From Micromonospora sp. WMMD1102 (GTDB lineage Bacteria > Actinomycetota > Actinomycetes > Mycobacteriales > Micromonosporaceae): 64,000 nt of DNA. The position numbers were made by a program, and so were the translations under genes. The notes under the pieces were generated by a model. The model had not been told where the DNA came from. It made no database searches and saw nothing but the letters and a program-made list of their open reading frames with translations. The stretch covers positions 186,001 to 250,000 of the forward strand of contig NZ_JARUBN010000001.1 of NCBI RefSeq assembly GCF_029626265.1, given 5' to 3'. Below are positions 9,111-16,588 of this stretch, piece by piece. Within the stretch, counting starts at the first letter, position 1, and every line of letters starts with the position of its first letter.

Positions 9111-10259
9111 GTGGAGACCGTCGACGTGGCGGTGGTGGGCGCCGGGCCGGCCGGGGCCAGCGCCGCGCTGGCGGCCCGGCGGGCGGGCGCCCGGGTGGTG
9201 CTGCTGGACCGGGCCGATTTTCCCCGGGACAAGCCGTGCGGGGACGGGATCGCCGCGCACGCGCTCGACGTACTCGCGGAACTGGGTGTTCCGGACGCGG
9301 TGGCCGGCTATCGGGCGGTGCCGGCGCTGCGGCTGGTGGCGCCCGGTGGCGGGCAGGTGGCGCGGCGGCTGCCCCGACCGGCGTACACGGTGCCCCGGCG
9401 GGTCTTCGACGCCCGGCTGGTCGCGGCGGCCCGCTCGGCCGGCGCGGAGCTGCGCCGGCACACCGTCCGCCGGGTGCGGCGCTCCGGCGACCTGGTGGTG
9501 CTCGACGGTGTCCTCGCCGCCCGTGCCGTGGTCGGCGCCGACGGCGCCGGTTCGGTGGTTCGGCGGGCGCTCGGGCACGGCGCCAACCCGGACGGGCACC
9601 TGGCACTGGCCATCCGGGGGTACGCCCCGGACGCCGCCGGCCCGGCCGAGCAGCGGATCGTCACCTCGGCCGCGCACTGGCCGGGCTACGCCTGGTCGTT
9701 CCCGATCGGCGACGGCCGGGCGAACGTCGGGTACGGCGAGGTGCTGGCCGGCCGCCCGCTGCGCCGGACCGAGCTGCTGGACCGGCTGGCGGTGCTGCTG
9801 CCCGAGGTCGACCCGGCGGCCGTCACCGAGGTGCGGGGGCACCACCTGCCGCTCTCCACCCGCCGGCCGGCGCCGGGCCGGGGCCGGATCGTGCTGGCCG
9901 GTGACGCGTTGTCGCTGGTCAACCCGTTCACCGGCGAGGGGATCTTCTACGCGGTACTCTCCGGGGCGCTGGCCGGGGCGGCTGCCGCCACGGCACCGCA
10001 CGCCGCCGCCGACCGGTACGCCGCCGCGCTGCGCTCCCGGCTCGGCGGCCATCTGCGGGACAGCTCGGCGGTGGCCTGGCTGGCCCGGCGGGCGCCGGTG
10101 GTGGACGGGGTGGTCCGGGCCGCCGAGCGGGACGCCCGGGTCTTCCGGACGCTTGTCGAACTGGGCCTGGGCGACGGCCGGCTGGACGCCCGGACATTGA
10201 CCCGGGTCGCCGGCGCGGTGGCCGGCTCGGCCGGGCGGCACTTCCGTCGTGGCCGCTGA
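9111..10259 (+). CDS. Geranylgeranyl reductase-family FAD oxidoreductase
   Basis: 382 residues from GTG 9111. The N-terminus carries the dinucleotide-binding motif V-A-V-V-G-A-G-P-A-G (residues 5-14), then D-K-P-C-G-D-G, the signature of geranylgeranyl-reductase-type flavoproteins. The second FAD motif G-D-A-L-S-L-V-N-P-F-T-G-E-G-I lies near 265-280. Family members use FADH2 to saturate isoprene units of menaquinone (MenJ), polyprenyl phosphates or archaeal lipids. The next gene, 17 nt downstream on the same strand, makes a Z-prenyl diphosphate, so a polyprenol or polyprenyl phosphate is a reasonable substrate; that is inference from context. Catalogued homologues acting on menaquinone are the main alternative. 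Confidence 0.85.
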   Translation: METVDVAVVGAGPAGASAALAARRAGARVVLLDRADFPRDKPCGDGIAAHALDVLAELGVPDAVAGYRAVPALRLVAPGGGQVARRLPRPAYTVPRRVFDARLVAAARSAGAELRRHTVRRVRRSGDLVVLDGVLAARAVVGADGAGSVVRRALGHGANPDGHLALAIRGYAPDAAGPAEQRIVTSAAHWPGYAWSFPIGDGRANVGYGEVLAGRPLRRTELLDRLAVLLPEVDPAAVTEVRGHHLPLSTRRPAPGRGRIVLAGDALSLVNPFTGEGIFYAVLSGALAGAAAATAPHAAADRYAAALRSRLGGHLRDSSAVAWLARRAPVVDGVVRAAERDARVFRTLVELGLGDGRLDARTLTRVAGAVAGSAGRHFRRGR

Positions 10260-10276
10260 TCGGTACGCTGCAGGGG

Positions 10277-11047
10277 ATGAGTCTGCGCGACCTTATCTAC
10301 TCGGTGTACGAGCGGCGTCTGACGGCGAAACTCGCCGGCAAGCCCGTGCCGAAGCACGTCGGGGTGATGTGCGACGGCAACCGGCGCTGGGCCAGGGAGA
10401 TGGGCTACGTCGACCCGAACGACGGGCACCGGGTCGGCGCAGCCAAGATCAAGGATGTGCTCGGCTGGTGCGACCAGGCCGGGATCGAGCACGTCACGCT
10501 CTATCTGCTGGCCACCGACAACCTGCGCCGCCCGGCCAGCGAGCTGGACCCGCTGGTGCAGATCATCGAGAACCTGGTGGTCGAGCTGGCCGAGGAGGGC
10601 AACCCCTGGCGGCTGCGGATGGTCGGCGCGCTCGACCTGCTGCCGGCAGCGACCGCCATCACGCTCAAGTCGGCGCAGGAACGCACCCGGGACCGGGTCG
10701 GCGGCGCCGAGGTCAACATCGCCGTCGGGTACGGCGGCCGGCGCGAGATCGCCGACGCGGTCCGCTCGCTGCTGCACGAGCACGCGGCGGCCGGCGGCAC
10801 CATCGAGGAGCTGGCCGAGGTGCTCGACGTGGACCACATCGCCGAGCACCTCTACACCCGGGGGCAACCCGACCCGGACCTGGTCATCCGGACCAGTGGC
10901 GAGCAGCGGCTCTCCGGCTTCCTGCTCTGGCAGTCGGCGCACTCCGAGTTCTACTTCTGCGAGTTGAACTGGCCGGACTTCCGGCGCGTCGACTTCCTGC
11001 GCGCGCTGCGCTCGTACGCCAACCGGCAACGCCGGTACGGCGCCTGA
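10277..11047 (+). CDS. Z-isoprenyl diphosphate synthase (UppS/Rv1086 type)
   Basis: 256 residues, the usual length of cis-prenyltransferases that condense isopentenyl diphosphate onto an allylic diphosphate. The catalytic Asp33 sits in M-C-D-G-N-R-R-W-A, and the C-terminal block I-R-T-S-G-E-Q-R-L-S-G-F-L-L-W-Q followed by S-E-F-Y-F is complete. The C-D-G-N-R-R form resembles mycobacterial Rv1086 (Z,E-farnesyl diphosphate synthase) rather than the canonical M-D-G-N-G-R-W, so this may be a short-chain synthase rather than the essential decaprenyl enzyme; the family is certain, the chain length is not. A TACGCT hexamer at 10264-10269 ends 7 nt before the ATG and there is no separate ribosome site, so it may have its own leaderless transcript besides read-through from the reductase gene. 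Confidence 0.9.
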   Translation: MSLRDLIYSVYERRLTAKLAGKPVPKHVGVMCDGNRRWAREMGYVDPNDGHRVGAAKIKDVLGWCDQAGIEHVTLYLLATDNLRRPASELDPLVQIIENLVVELAEEGNPWRLRMVGALDLLPAATAITLKSAQERTRDRVGGAEVNIAVGYGGRREIADAVRSLLHEHAAAGGTIEELAEVLDVDHIAEHLYTRGQPDPDLVIRTSGEQRLSGFLLWQSAHSEFYFCELNWPDFRRVDFLRALRSYANRQRRYGA

Positions 11048-11055
11048 CGGGGCGG

Positions 11056-11085
11056 CGGCACGGCCCGCGACGGGGGCCCGTGCCG
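11056..11085 (+). terminator. Hairpin after the prenyl synthase gene
   Basis: CGGCACGG at 11056-11063 pairs with CCGTGCCG at 11078-11085. It begins 8 nt after the stop codon, between two convergent genes. There is no U-tract, which is common for actinobacterial intrinsic terminators. A second hairpin using CCCGTGC and GCACGGG immediately downstream would compete with it. Confidence 0.5.
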
Positions 11086-11196
11086 GGGAGGCAGCACGGG
11101 CCTTCGAGAACGGCGACACCGCGCCTGGCGGGGCGGCGGTACCGCCCGCGAGACGGCGACCCGGTCCGCGAGGACGGCGGGCGCGGCAGGGCAGAG

Positions 11197-12027
11197 TCAG
11201 GTGAGCCGGTGCAGGGCCTCGGTGAGGAAGTCGCCGAGCGCCTCCGGGGACTCGATGTTCAGGTCGGCGGCGGTGGAGACCTCGTCGCCGGTCTCCGGGT
11301 TGGCCACCGCCACGCAGACGCCGAAGAAGTCCGGATCGGCCGCCTCCCGGGCCCGCAGCGCGGCGAAGGCCTTGATGTCCGAGACGTCGTCGCCGAAATA
11401 CCACGCGCAGTCGGCGTCCCGGACCGCCTCGTCGATCACCATGCCCTTGTCCCGGTCGACGGGTGGCTTGAGTTCCAGCACCATCCGGCCGACCTGCACC
11501 CGCAGGCCCAGCCGGTCGGCCTGCTCCCGACCCCACCGTTCGACCTGCTCGGCCAGGTGCGGCGCGGTCCGGTAGTGCAGGGCGACGGAGAGCCGCTTGT
11601 ATTCGACGAGCGTCCCCTCGGGCAGCTCGGCCCGGGCCTGGTCAGCGAGGTCGGCCATGGTGGGCACGAACGACAGCGCCGCCTCCTCGGTGACGGTCTC
11701 GCCGGAGGCGTGCAGGTGTTCGAGCCCGTAGAGGCCGTAGAGGTCCACGCCGGGGGCGCCGGCGAACCGGTCGCGTAGGAACTCCACCGGTCGGGCCGAG
11801 ACGATGGCGACCCGCTGCACCACCTCGGTGAGCGCGGTGATCGCGGCCAGCGCCTTCGGGGCCGGCTCGACGGCGGTCGGGTCGTCCCGCACCGGGGCGA
11901 GGGTGCCGTCGAAGTCGAAGAACAGGACACAGCGCCCGGCTCGCTCGGCGGTCGCCCGCCACGCCTGCTCGGCAGTCAGTTGACGACGGGTCGGGGGCCG
12001 CTCGCCCCCCGGGTTGATCGGCGGCAC
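11197..12027 (-). CDS. otsB: Trehalose-6-phosphate phosphatase
   Basis: HAD-superfamily enzyme that releases trehalose from trehalose 6-phosphate, last step of the OtsA-OtsB pathway. 276 residues from GTG 12027. I chose this start because TACGCT (12035-12040) lies exactly 7 nt before it, a leaderless signature; a GTG at 12057 would add ten residues. Motif I is F-D-F-D-G-T-L-A-P (Asp38, Asp40), motif II is V-S-A-R-P, and motif IV is F-G-D-D-V-S-D near 225. Length fits stand-alone OtsB. No otsA is in this window, so the synthase must be encoded elsewhere. The gene is convergent with the prenyl synthase. Confidence 0.9.
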   Translation of the reverse strand: MPPINPGGERPPTRRQLTAEQAWRATAERAGRCVLFFDFDGTLAPVRDDPTAVEPAPKALAAITALTEVVQRVAIVSARPVEFLRDRFAGAPGVDLYGLYGLEHLHASGETVTEEAALSFVPTMADLADQARAELPEGTLVEYKRLSVALHYRTAPHLAEQVERWGREQADRLGLRVQVGRMVLELKPPVDRDKGMVIDEAVRDADCAWYFGDDVSDIKAFAALRAREAADPDFFGVCVAVANPETGDEVSTAADLNIESPEALGDFLTEALHRLT

Positions 12028-12249
12028 GGGCGTCAGCGTACCCCGGCGGGTTGCCACCGCAGACGTCGAAGCGAAAACGTCTCACCCGTCGAGGCGGCAA
12101 CCTCGACCGGTCGCGGTGGCGACCCGCCGGCAATTCCGGTACGGGTCCGGCGGCGGCGCGGGCCGGCAGTCGGCCGGCGGTGCTGGCGGCGATCTCCCCA
12201 GGTCGCCGCGTCGGCCGCACGGCCGTCGGTGAACCTCCGTGGCGAAGGT

Positions 12250-12621
12250 TCAGTCGTCGCCGCCGAGCATCGCCCGGCGGCCGTGCAGTCGTGGTCCGAT
12301 CGGCACCACCGCCGGGTCCTGGCCGCGGCTGAGCAGGTAGCCCTCGACGAAGCCGGTGTTGTGGTCCCCGGTGTTGCGGTCGAGTTCGTTCAGTCGGGTG
12401 GTCAGGAACTCGGTGAGTGCGGTGATCCGTGCCTCGAGTCGTTCGTGCAGATCGGCGACGACGGCCAGGACGACGGCGGTACCGGTGGCGGTGATGGCGA
12501 GCGCGTTCACGAGGAACGGCACCGGGTCACCGCCGTGCACCGTCCCCACCACGATGTTCGCGGTCACGCACAGGGTCAGGGACACCGCCGCGACAACGAC
12601 AGCCATCCATTTCAGGGTCAT
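12250..12621 (-). CDS. Small two-segment membrane protein
   Basis: 123 residues. ATG 12621 is preceded by AAGGAGG at good spacing. Hydrophobic segments at about 5-28 and 36-60 are followed by an amphipathic stretch (about 62-85) and a polar tail with N-T-G-D-H-N-T-G-F-V-E-G-Y. No known domain. It is transcribed in the same direction as the HTH gene at 12781 but separated by 159 nt, which include a TAACGT that could be its own -10. Function unknown. Confidence 0.65.
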   Translation of the reverse strand: MTLKWMAVVVAAVSLTLCVTANIVVGTVHGGDPVPFLVNALAITATGTAVVLAVVADLHERLEARITALTEFLTTRLNELDRNTGDHNTGFVEGYLLSRGQDPAVVPIGPRLHGRRAMLGGDD

Positions 12622-12780
12622 GGCTGACCCTCCTTCTGTCCCGCAGGGCTGAATTCGGCCTTGTCCCGTCCCCCCGCCGACGACGAGCCCAAGCAGTACG
12701 AAGAGCGACGTTAGCGCGACTGATTGATTCCTGGACCTGATTGGATGGGACTCATGCGCGAAGTTGCGCCATCTGAGTAA

Positions 12781-13341
12781 CTACCCGGCTTGCCTTCGCC
12801 CTTTTCGGACATCTACCGGCAAGGTCGGGCGATAGGCTAGATAGCGGATGGTCTCTCGAATGTGGAACTTCTCCGCGTCCGAGACGTTAGGGTCGACCAG
12901 CCGGCGCAGCAACGCCTCGACGTCCGGGTCCATCGGCGGGGCACTCGGTGCCGGCCGGGACGGGGTGCCGCGGTCCCAGCCGAGCACTCCGAACGCCACC
13001 CCCGGGTCCAGGCCCAGCCCTTCGCAGAACGCGACCACCCGGGCCGCCTCGGGGTCGCTGGCCCACTCGCCGCGTACCCAGCGGTTGATGGTCTGCCGGG
13101 AGACGCCGGTGCGTCGGGAGACCTCCGTACCGGTCCAGGCGCGGGTGGTGCGGGCGTCGTCGAGGGCTTTGCGTACGAAGGCAGCGAACGCGATCTTCCG
13201 TCCGTGGGCGCGGTCCGGCACCCGGTGACGGTACGGCCAGCCGTCGCCCTCCGGGGGGACTGCGACCAGCGTGTACTGCGTGCGTGACAACGGCTCACTT
13301 TTCCGACGCGCGGTGGTCTTGCTTGTGTTGAGGGGTATCAC
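12781..13341 (-). CDS. XRE-type helix-turn-helix regulator
   Basis: 186 residues from GTG 13341, selected because TATTGT (13348-13353) ends 6 nt before it and no ribosome site is present; the frame is open further upstream. Residues 50-120 form a lambda-repressor-like HTH, with T-G-T-E-V-S-R-R-T-G-V-S-R-Q-T-I-N-R-W as helices 2 and 3, followed by a short conserved L-G-L-D-P-G-V-A-F region. The C-terminal 60 residues carry an acidic P-D-V-E-A-L-L-R-R-L segment. The gene faces away from the small-ORF chain starting at 13486, and an inverted repeat lies between them, so it probably controls that chain and itself. Ligand and targets unknown. Confidence 0.75.
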   Translation of the reverse strand: MIPLNTSKTTARRKSEPLSRTQYTLVAVPPEGDGWPYRHRVPDRAHGRKIAFAAFVRKALDDARTTRAWTGTEVSRRTGVSRQTINRWVRGEWASDPEAARVVAFCEGLGLDPGVAFGVLGWDRGTPSRPAPSAPPMDPDVEALLRRLVDPNVSDAEKFHIRETIRYLAYRPTLPVDVRKGRRQAG

Positions 13342-13405
13342 GTGCCCACAATAGGTGTCCGTAGGCGTGGGGGTAATCAGACGAAAAGCTGATACTGTCA
13401 CGCGT

Positions 13406-13422
13406 ACGGTACGCCCTACCGT
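13406..13422. promoter_or_regulatory. Inverted repeat, candidate operator of the HTH regulator
   Basis: ACGGTA, a 5-nt spacer CGCCC, then TACCGT, a perfect 6-bp inverted repeat. It lies 65 nt upstream of the HTH start and 63 nt upstream of the GTG at 13486, between the divergent promoters. Spacing suits a dimeric HTH protein. The assignment rests only on position and symmetry. Confidence 0.45.
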
Positions 13423-13485
13423 GTGTCGCGTGCATGAGACGGTTCGTGCTCGCGAGGGTGACATCCTCGTGACTGGAGGAGTCCG

Positions 13486-13845
13486 GTGACCGAACTAGCA
13501 ACCCGGGCCCAGGCATTCGGTCTGATCGCCGACGGCGTCGCCGCCGGCCTCAGTGCGCCGTGGCGGCTCTACCTGGCACGGGGCTGCCGCTACCTGTCGC
13601 TGAACGTCGGCGACCGTGCGGAGTGGAACTCCTGGCGGACCCACCTCGGCTGCCCGGAGCTGAGCGTCCGGGTGTACGACGCGGGCGGCGAGATCCGGCG
13701 GGCCTCGGTCGCCGAGGTCGTGCTGGACGGCTGCCGGATCAGCGTCGAGCTGGTCGAGGAGGTGAGCACCGAGGATCTCGACCGGCTGCTCGTCACCGAC
13801 CCCACCTCATTCGACCCCACATCCTCCGACCCGGAGGAGAAGTGA
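13486..13845 (+). CDS. Small actinobacterial protein, first of a GTGA-linked chain
   Basis: 119 residues from GTG 13486, with a strong GGAGGAG ribosome site. Mixed alpha/beta composition with no membrane segment: R-L-Y-L-A-R-G-C-R-Y-L-S-L-N-V, then W-R-T-H-L-G, and an acidic C-terminus. No family recognised. The stop TGA (13843-13845) overlaps a GTG at 13842. Position opposite an HTH regulator and a likely operator suggests regulated expression. Confidence 0.75.
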   Translation: MTELATRAQAFGLIADGVAAGLSAPWRLYLARGCRYLSLNVGDRAEWNSWRTHLGCPELSVRVYDAGGEIRRASVAEVVLDGCRISVELVEEVSTEDLDRLLVTDPTSFDPTSSDPEEK

Positions 13846-14036
13846 CCGCGCCGACGACCGGTCGGTGCGGTGCGGAGCTCCAGGACATCGACGAGCGGAG
13901 CGAGGAGACTTGCGTGAGCGAGAGTTACCGGCGAACCGGCCGACTCAGGCCCCGGTTCCGGCCCCGGTTCCCGGCACGGTTCCGGACCCGGTTGCGGGCC
14001 TCCGGCGCCGGCCGGTCGAGCGGGGTGCCGGCGTGA
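13842..14036 (+). CDS. Arg-rich small protein, second of the chain
   Basis: 64 residues from GTG 13842, which overlaps the previous stop. Codon third positions are almost all G or C, supporting real coding. The C-terminal half is a near-repeat of R-F-R-P-R-F-P-A-R-F-R-T-R-L. A second GTG at 13914, 3' of a GAGGAGA site, could initiate a 40-residue form containing only the basic part. Strong positive charge suggests nucleic-acid or membrane binding, but this is a guess. Confidence 0.5.
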   Translation: MTAPTTGRCGAELQDIDERSEETCVSESYRRTGRLRPRFRPRFPARFRTRLRASGAGRSSGVPA

Positions 14037-14116
14037 GCGGGCAGCGGTCCCTGGTCGGCCGGCCGGGCCCGGGCGATCGTGCTGCCGGCGAGTGGTGCGA
14101 GGGGCGGATCCGGTGA
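14033..14116 (+). CDS. 27-residue ORF, third of the chain
   Basis: GTG 14033 overlaps the stop of the preceding ORF as GTGA, and the TGA at 14114-14116 overlaps the next GTG. Third positions are mostly G or C over the 27 codons. The peptide is polar and contains G-E-W-C-E-G-R. Too short for any assignment; it could simply be a coupling device that carries ribosomes to the next gene. Confidence 0.35.
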   Translation: MSGQRSLVGRPGPGDRAAGEWCEGRIR

Positions 14117-14463
14117 GCCCGTTCTTCGTGGTCTTCCTCCTCTTGCTGCTCGCCTCGGCCAGCTACGCCGCCGGGCGGCTGCACGGCCAGCTCAGCTACC
14201 GGCTCGGTTACCGGTTCGGTTACCGGCAGGGATATTTCGACGGGGACAGGGGAGCCTGGAACCGTCGGCGCAGGGAGGCGCAGGCGGCCATCGCCTCGGT
14301 GTTGGCGGTGCCATCACCCAGCACACCGCACATCGCCCACACCGTCGTAGGTCAGGGAACGACGTACACGGGCGCCTCTTTCGCGGGGACCGCGACCAAC
14401 GGCGGACGGCACTCCACCGACGCACTCGCCGGCCGGAACCTGACCGGCGGCGCGGTGGGGTGA
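14113..14463 (+). CDS. Small membrane-anchored protein, last of the chain
   Basis: 116 residues from GTG 14113, overlapping the previous stop and preceded by GAGGGG at 14099-14104. The N-terminus is a single membrane segment (F-F-V-V-F-L-L-L-L-L-A-S-A), followed by a Tyr/Gly/Arg repeat (R-L-G-Y-R-F-G-Y-R-Q-G-Y-F-D-G-D) and a Ser/Thr/Gly-rich tail. Probably a one-pass membrane protein with a cytoplasmic or surface tail; no domain recognised. A strong terminator follows 17 nt after the stop, so the chain ends here. Confidence 0.7.
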   Translation: MSPFFVVFLLLLLASASYAAGRLHGQLSYRLGYRFGYRQGYFDGDRGAWNRRRREAQAAIASVLAVPSPSTPHIAHTVVGQGTTYTGASFAGTATNGGRHSTDALAGRNLTGGAVG

Positions 14464-14480
14464 GCGGTCGCCCGCGAACA

Positions 14481-14508
14481 CGGTGCCGGTCCGAACGGAC
14501 CCGCACCG
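14481..14508 (+). terminator. Terminator of the small-ORF chain
   Basis: CGGTGC-C-GGTCCG at 14481-14493 pairs with CGGACC-C-GCACCG at 14496-14508, a 13-bp stem with one mismatch and a tight loop, starting 17 nt after the stop. No U-tract follows. Confidence 0.65.
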
Positions 14509-14541
14509 TCGGGATCACCTCAGACCGGTGACGGTGATCCC

Positions 14542-14582
14542 ACCGGCCGGGATGCGCGCAGGGGGCATGCATCCCGGCCGGT
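14542..14582. terminator. Second strong hairpin in the 14.46-14.86 kb gap
   Basis: A perfect 14-bp inverted repeat, ACCGGCCGGGATGC at 14542-14555 and its complement at 14569-14582, with a 13-nt loop. It may back up the first terminator. The rest of the gap to 14859 holds the phoH upstream region, with TAGCGT at 14702 as a possible -10, and no convincing gene. Confidence 0.5.
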
Positions 14583-14859
14583 CCGCCGTCCGGGCGTCGC
14601 GCGAGCCGGTCGCCGTCCAGCCAGGTGCCGGCCGGTCCGCCGCCCGGCCCCGTGCGAAGTCGCACAGCCGCGTGCCCTAGCCCAAGCTGGCATCTCCCGG
14701 TTAGCGTCTACGCCATGGCACGGGGTCGTCCCGGGCCAGCCGGCCGGCCCGGACTCTGCGAACGCGTGCGCCACGGGGCCCGCATCCGACCCCGTGTCCC
14801 CCGGGCACCGGACGAGGCGGAACGCGGGTGTACGGGTGCACACCCGCCGGAGCAGGCCT

Positions 14860-16278
14860 GTGACGAATCGCCGTAGCACTCCTCGGGCCGACGACCAGAA
14901 CCCGGCCGCCACCAAGCCCGCGGGCCGAGCCAGGACCGGACGCCGTACCCGGACGTCCGAGCCGGCCGCCAGTGCGGAGCCCGCACCAGAACGCCGGGCG
15001 TACGTCCTGGACACCTCGGTACTGCTCTCCGACCCCGGCGCCTTCCACCGGTTCGCCGAGCACGAGGTGGTGGTGCCCCTCGTGGTGATCTCGGAGCTGG
15101 AGGGGAAGCGCCACCATCCGGAACTGGGCTGGTTCGCCCGGCAGTCGCTGCGGATGCTCGACGAGCTGCGGGTGAAGCACGGCCGGCTGGACCAGCCGGT
15201 GCCGGCCAACGACGCGGGCGGCACGCTGCGGGTGGAGCTGAACCACTCCGACGACGGCGTACTGCCGCCGGGGTTCCGTACCGAATCCAACGACACCCGG
15301 ATCCTGTCGGTCGCGCTCAACCTGGCCGCCGAGGGCCGGACGGTCACGCTGGTCAGCAAGGACATGCCGCTGCGGGTCAAGGCGGCGTCGGTGGGGCTGA
15401 CCGCCGACGAGTACCGGCACGGCCAGGCCAGCGACCCGACCTGGACCGGCATGGCCGAGCTGGAGCTGGCCGAGGAGCAGGTGAACCAGCTTTACGACGG
15501 CGCGGCGCTGGACCTGGACGCCGCCGCCGGACTGCCCACGCACACCGGCCTGGTACTCCACTCGCCGCGCGGCTCCGGCCTGGGCCGGGTACTCCCGGAC
15601 AAGACCGTACGTCTGGTCCGGGGCGACCGGGAGGCGTTCGGGCTGCGCGGCCGCTCCGCCGAGCAGCGGGTCGCGCTCGAACTGCTGCTGGACGAGTCGA
15701 TCGGCATCGTCTCGCTCGGCGGCCGGGCCGGCACCGGCAAGTCCGCGCTGGCGCTCTGTGCCGGCCTGGAGGCGGTGATGGAGCGGCGCCGGCACAAGAA
15801 GGTGATCGTCTTCCGCCCGCTGTACGCCGTCGGCGGCCAGGAACTCGGCTACCTGCCCGGCTCGGAGGCGGAGAAGATGTCGCCCTGGGCCCAGGCGGTC
15901 TTCGACACCCTCGGCGCGGTGGTGCACGAGAACGTGATGGACGAGGTGCTGTCCCGGGGGATGCTGGAGGTGCTGCCGCTCACCCACATCCGGGGGCGGA
16001 GCCTGCACGACGCCTTCGTCATCGTCGACGAGGCGCAGTCGCTGGAACGCGGGGTGCTGCTCACCGTGCTGTCCCGGGTCGGCCAGGGCTCCCGGGTGGT
16101 GCTCACCCACGACGTGGCCCAGCGGGACAACCTGCGGGTCGGCCGGCACGACGGGGTGACGGCGGTGATCGAGGCGCTGAAGGGGCATCCGATCTTCGCG
16201 CACGTCACCCTGAGCCGGTCCGAACGGTCGCCGATCGCCGAGGTGGTCACGGACCTGCTGGAGGACATCCCGTTGTAG
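14860..16278 (+). CDS. PIN-PhoH family RNA helicase/ribonuclease (PhoH2, YlaK type)
   Basis: 472 residues from GTG 14860, selected for GGAG about 10 nt upstream. After a basic disordered tail (1-45), a PIN nuclease domain starts at Y-V-L-D-T-S-V-L-L, with acidic residues also in E-L-E-G-K and the S-N-D-T-R-I-L motif. The PhoH ATPase domain occupies about 240-472, with Walker A G-R-A-G-T-G-K-S and Walker [10 protein letters not shown]. Mycobacterial PhoH2 is an RNA helicase coupled to an RNase, sometimes with a small upstream antitoxin-like ORF; I see no convincing equivalent directly upstream here. Length and architecture are complete. Likely cytoplasmic RNA processing or decay. Confidence 0.9.
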   Translation: MTNRRSTPRADDQNPAATKPAGRARTGRRTRTSEPAASAEPAPERRAYVLDTSVLLSDPGAFHRFAEHEVVVPLVVISELEGKRHHPELGWFARQSLRMLDELRVKHGRLDQPVPANDAGGTLRVELNHSDDGVLPPGFRTESNDTRILSVALNLAAEGRTVTLVSKDMPLRVKAASVGLTADEYRHGQASDPTWTGMAELELAEEQVNQLYDGAALDLDAAAGLPTHTGLVLHSPRGSGLGRVLPDKTVRLVRGDREAFGLRGRSAEQRVALELLLDESIGIVSLGGRAGTGKSALALCAGLEAVMERRRHKKVIVFRPLYAVGGQELGYLPGSEAEKMSPWAQAVFDTLGAVVHENVMDEVLSRGMLEVLPLTHIRGRSLHDAFVIVDEAQSLERGVLLTVLSRVGQGSRVVLTHDVAQRDNLRVGRHDGVTAVIEALKGHPIFAHVTLSRSERSPIAEVVTDLLEDIPL

Positions 16279-16422
16279 CCGGTGAGTGGGCCGGGCAGCG
16301 GCAGACGGCAGAGCTTTGTCCTAGTTTATGCCCATAAGTGGCGTGACCCAGTTCACAGTTCTCGCCACTGGTTTCCCAACTGCCCCACCTTGCGCAATCG
16401 TGTCCCTCGAGCGCCCACGCCC

Positions 16423-16469
16423 CGGAGGCATCGCGGGAGATCAGTTCTCCGCCTCCGCGCGGCGGAGGC
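16423..16469 (+). promoter_or_regulatory. Two mutually exclusive leader hairpins
   Basis: CGGAGGC (16423-16429) can pair with GCCTCCG (16451-16457), stacked on GGAGA (16436-16440) with TCTCC (16446-16450). Alternatively GCCTCCGC (16451-16458) can pair with GCGGAGGC (16462-16469). Both use 16451-16457, so only one can form. The element lies in the 310-nt leader of the transglycosylase gene, 120 nt before its start. Actinobacterial cell-wall hydrolases are often riboswitch-controlled, but I do not see the conserved blocks of the c-di-AMP (ydaO) aptamer. Confidence 0.4.
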
Positions 16470-16588
16470 ACCGACGCCACGGCGGGTCGGGGTCGCGGCC
16501 CGCCGGGGCCGGGGCGCTCGCGGCGTGACCGGCGGCCTTTCCGGCTCCGCTGCGCCGCGTCCCTGATCCCGACGAGAGGACCACTGGT

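Noticed and set aside
9111..12027. Terpenoid biosynthetic gene cluster
   Set aside because: The prenyl reductase and cis-prenyltransferase are not accompanied by a terpene cyclase, P450 or tailoring genes, and the neighbours are housekeeping.
14714..14876. 53-codon leader ORF overlapping the phoH start
   Set aside because: It begins with ATG after a TAGCGT hexamer, but its third-position GC is no higher than background, so it does not look translated. The hexamer may belong to the phoH promoter.
16279..16588. c-di-AMP (ydaO) riboswitch upstream of the transglycosylase gene
   Set aside because: The context is right, but the conserved aptamer blocks (for example GGGTGAA-type) are not present; only alternative hairpins can be supported.
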